Assembly (NCBI GenBank): GCA_034437275.1
Contig: DAOTUD010000110.1
Coordinates: forward strand, 1 to 21,819
Reading direction: 5' to 3'
Source: TC-15 sp034437275
GTDB taxonomy: Bacteria; Chloroflexota; Anaerolineae; Aggregatilineales; Aggregatilineaceae
Length of the DNA: 21,819 nucleotides
A model generated the notes under the pieces. The model was not told where the DNA came from and made no database searches. It saw only the letters and a program-made list of their open reading frames with translations. Made by a program: the position numbers and the translations under genes. The stretch's first letter is position 1, and the number at the start of each line of letters is the position of its first letter. This document shows positions 20,000-21,819 of this stretch, piece by piece.

Positions 20000-20557
20000 A
20001 TGATTGACGTGAATCAGCTTCGCAATGGGACCAACTTCACCCTGGACGGTGAAATCTACAAAGTGTTGAACTACCATCACAACAAGACCGGGCGTGGCGG
20101 TGCAACGATCCGCGTGCAGGTGCGCAATCTGCGGTCCGGGACGACGCGCGAGATGACCTTCAACTCCGGCGAACGGGTCGAGGACATTTTCATCGAGACC
20201 AAGCCGGTCGAATACCTGTTCGGCGATGATCGCTTCTTGACCTTCATGGACATCGAGACCTACGAGCAGCCACAGCTCAGCCGCGACAAGTTCGGCGACG
20301 ATGTGCTGTACATGCGCGAGAACATGGAACTCAAGCTGCAATACTACGGCACCGAAGTGATCGACTACGAACTGCCGCCCAACGTAGAGCACAAAGTCGT
20401 CGAGTCGGAGATGGCCGTGGCCGGCGATACCGCGACCGGCGCGACCAAGAAGGTGAGAATCGAGACCGGGCTGGAAGTGACGGTGCCGCTGTTTGTCGAA
20501 GAGGGCGACGTGATCCGCGTCGATACGCGCGACGGCTCGTATGTCACACGGGTGTAA
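20000..20557 (+). CDS. efp: Translation elongation factor P with Arg at loop tip
   Basis: The protein is 185 aa, the normal EF-P length, and its three beta-barrel domains align over the whole length (MIDVNQLRNGTNFTLDGE, then FLTFMDIETYEQ, then VPLFVEEGDVIRVDTRDGSYVTRV, the EF-P signature end). EF-P binds between the ribosomal P and E sites and rescues stalling at polyproline. The tip of the domain I loop reads NKTGRGGA: Arg32 stands where E. coli EF-P has lysyl-modified Lys34, and Thr replaces the common Pro. Pseudomonas-type EF-P also uses Arg32, rhamnosylated by EarP, but no modification gene is in this window. The only ribosome-binding-like sequence, GAGGGA at 19981-19986, is 13 nt from the ATG, longer than normal. 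Confidence 0.97.
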   Translation: MIDVNQLRNGTNFTLDGEIYKVLNYHHNKTGRGGATIRVQVRNLRSGTTREMTFNSGERVEDIFIETKPVEYLFGDDRFLTFMDIETYEQPQLSRDKFGDDVLYMRENMELKLQYYGTEVIDYELPPNVEHKVVESEMAVAGDTATGATKKVRIETGLEVTVPLFVEEGDVIRVDTRDGSYVTRV

Positions 20558-20583
20558 TGTCCCGTGAGATGGGGCCTCGCTAC

Positions 20584-20609
20584 GCCGGACAATCGTTCCG
20601 GCTTTTTTT
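20584..20609 (+). terminator. Rho-independent terminator of efp
   Basis: GCCGGA (20584-20589) pairs with TCCGGC (20597-20602) across 7 nt and is followed at once by seven T residues (20603-20609). A second small hairpin, CACGGG (20547-20552) with CCCGTG (20561-20566), spans the efp stop codon. Confidence 0.9.
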
Positions 20610-20620
20610 GTGTCATCAGG

Positions 20621-20626
20621 TATAAT
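20621..20626 (+). promoter_or_regulatory. Candidate -10 for the PAS-GAF gene
   Basis: Perfect TATAAT lies 38 nt before the ATG at 20665, just after the efp terminator. The -35 region overlaps the terminator stem and is poor. Confidence 0.45.
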
Positions 20627-20664
20627 ACAGAAAGGTGCCGGTAAATCTAGCCTAGGCGAGCATC

Positions 20665-21819
20665 ATGAAGCTGTGGAACCGGATCATTGTGTGGGCGGTA
20701 ATAAGCGGCCTGGTGGCCGCGCTGTTTGATGCCGTCCTGGACTATGGCTTTTTCTACAGCGAACGCTCCCTCTCGCAGTTGTTCAGTTTGAATATACCCG
20801 TGCGCGAGGTGTATACCCGATTCGTCATCATCGGCTCTTTTACGCTGTTTGGCATTGTGCTGTCGTGGATGCTAGGCCGCCACGAGCAGGTCGAGCAATC
20901 GCTGCGCGAAAGCCAGCACCGCTTCCGGGTGCTCTACGAACGGATGCCGCTGGGCTACCAATCGCTCAATATTGAGGGCCGCTATATCGAGGTCAACCAG
21001 GCCTGGCAAGGGCTGCTGGGCTACAGCCGCGAGGAAGTGATCGGGCGCTGGTTTGGCGATTTCGTCGTCCCGGAGCAGCGCGGGCGCTTGCGGCAGAACT
21101 TCGAGCGGTTCATAGCTGCGGGCGAGGCTCGCGGTGTCGAATACGATATGCTCCACAAGGATGGCTCGCGGCTGACGGTGGCCATCGATGGGCGGATTGG
21201 GTATGACGAGCACGGCCAGTTTAAGCAGACGCATTGTGTGCTCTACGACCGCACCGAGGAGCAGCGCGCCTGGGATGTGCTGGAGCGCGACGCCGAGATC
21301 AACGCCATGCTGGCCGAGTTATCACAGTTGCTGCTCGAAACCAGGCCCATCGAGGCCATTTCCGCAGGCGTGCTCAACACCGCCCAGCAGATCACCGGTA
21401 GCACCATCGGCTATGTCGGCTACATCGACCCGGACACCGGTTACCTGGTGTGCCCAACGATGGTCGGCGAGGTGTGGGATAAGTGTGATGTCAGTGGCAA
21501 GGACATCGTGTTCGAGGAATTTGGCGGGCTGTGGGGTTGGGTGCTGGACCACCACGCGCCGCTGCTGAGCAACGACATCACCGCTGACCCGCGCTCAGCC
21601 GGGACGCCGCAAGGCCACGTGCCGGTCGAGCGCTTTTTGTCCGTACCGGCCATGATCGGGGACCAGTTGGTGGGCCAGATTGCGCTGGCGAACTCCCCGC
21701 GCGATTACACGCCCCAGGACCTGTCGCTGGCCAAGCGGCTGGCGGTGCTGTACGCGCTGGCGATCCAGCGTGCCCGCATCGACGAGGCGCTGCGCCAGTC
21801 CGAGCATGAAAAGTCGCTG
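20665..21819 (+). CDS. Membrane-anchored PAS-GAF sensor protein, N-terminal part (3' truncated by window)
   Basis: I translated this frame directly; it stays open for 385 codons to the window end. AGGCGAG lies about 5 nt before the ATG. Two membrane helices (about residues 7-31, IIVWAVISGLVAALFDAVLD, and 53-71, FVIIGSFTLFGIVLSWMLG) flank a short outer loop. A coiled linker EQVEQSLRESQHRFRVLYERMP then opens a PAS domain (about 82-205: GRYIEVNQAWQGLLGYSREEVIGRWFGDFV, HKDGSRLTV, VLYDRTEEQ). A GAF-like domain follows (about 217-372, with GYVGYIDPDTG and PLLSNDI). The visible end, EALRQSEHEKSL, resembles the helix that leads into another PAS domain or a kinase. The output domain is outside the window, so histidine kinase and diguanylate cyclase are both possible. 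An own promoter after the efp terminator suggests separate expression. Confidence 0.88.
   Translation, partial: MKLWNRIIVWAVISGLVAALFDAVLDYGFFYSERSLSQLFSLNIPVREVYTRFVIIGSFTLFGIVLSWMLGRHEQVEQSLRESQHRFRVLYERMPLGYQSLNIEGRYIEVNQAWQGLLGYSREEVIGRWFGDFVVPEQRGRLRQNFERFIAAGEARGVEYDMLHKDGSRLTVAIDGRIGYDEHGQFKQTHCVLYDRTEEQRAWDVLERDAEINAMLAELSQLLLETRPIEAISAGVLNTAQQITGSTIGYVGYIDPDTGYLVCPTMVGEVWDKCDVSGKDIVFEEFGGLWGWVLDHHAPLLSNDITADPRSAGTPQGHVPVERFLSVPAMIGDQLVGQIALANSPRDYTPQDLSLAKRLAVLYALAIQRARIDEALRQSEHEKSL

Overview
The window is G+C-rich, densely coded bacterial DNA with short or overlapping gene junctions. The gene content suggests a chromosomal segment of a Chloroflexota bacterium, probably of class Anaerolineae: secreted proteins with Thr/Pro linkers, a LysM lipoprotein of the type common there, a DUF1385 protein, an exonuclease-DinG fusion, and an EF-P with arginine at the loop tip. 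This placement is inferred from protein character only. No rRNA, tRNA, CRISPR array, IS element or phage gene was seen.

Layout. (1) 1-4313, plus strand: an ATGA/GTGA-coupled operon of two tandem paralogous secreted TIM-barrel proteins (the first cut by the window edge), a polytopic GT-C-type membrane glycosyltransferase and a SAM methyltransferase. It looks like a cell-surface glycan cluster. (2) 4325-5290, minus strand: a LysM lipoprotein, convergent with region 1 across a GC hairpin. (3) 5366-8693, plus strand: a tandem-GNAT protein followed by two tandem MFS transporters of identical length that share a 53-bp perfect identity. (4) 8723-8825: a small element with nested inverted repeats. 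(5) 8872-10035: a DUF1385/YqhQ-type membrane protein. (6) 12624-10101, minus strand: a four-gene operon of an unknown 181-aa protein, a secreted C39-like papain-fold protein, an AhpD-like CMD protein and a UbiE-like methyltransferase. (7) 12839-14989: an exported protein with two PstS-like modules and a 72-residue Asp/Ala tail, closed by a textbook terminator. (8) 15086-15868, minus strand: an AbrB-type antitoxin and PIN toxin module, visibly AT-richer than its surroundings, with a repeat-rich operator region. (9) 15922-16904, minus strand: a 63-aa unknown protein and a lipoprotein. (10) 17059-20557, plus strand: the DinG-family exonuclease-helicase and elongation factor P, each with its own candidate promoter. 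(11) 20665 to the window end: the N-terminal part of a membrane-anchored PAS-GAF signalling protein that continues outside the window.

Five points deserve a second look. The DEDDh-exonuclease/DinG fusion keeps four Fe-S-type cysteines. The EF-P carries Arg32 in a KTGRGG loop. The PstS-like protein has a duplicated four-cysteine pattern and an acidic repetitive tail. The two MFS genes look locally gene-converted. The TIM-barrel paralog at 758-2173 has Asp-Gln where clan GH-A enzymes carry Asn-Glu, the acid/base motif. No complete, clearly undescribed defence or biosynthetic system is evident. The four-gene minus operon is the best candidate for an uncharacterised functional unit.
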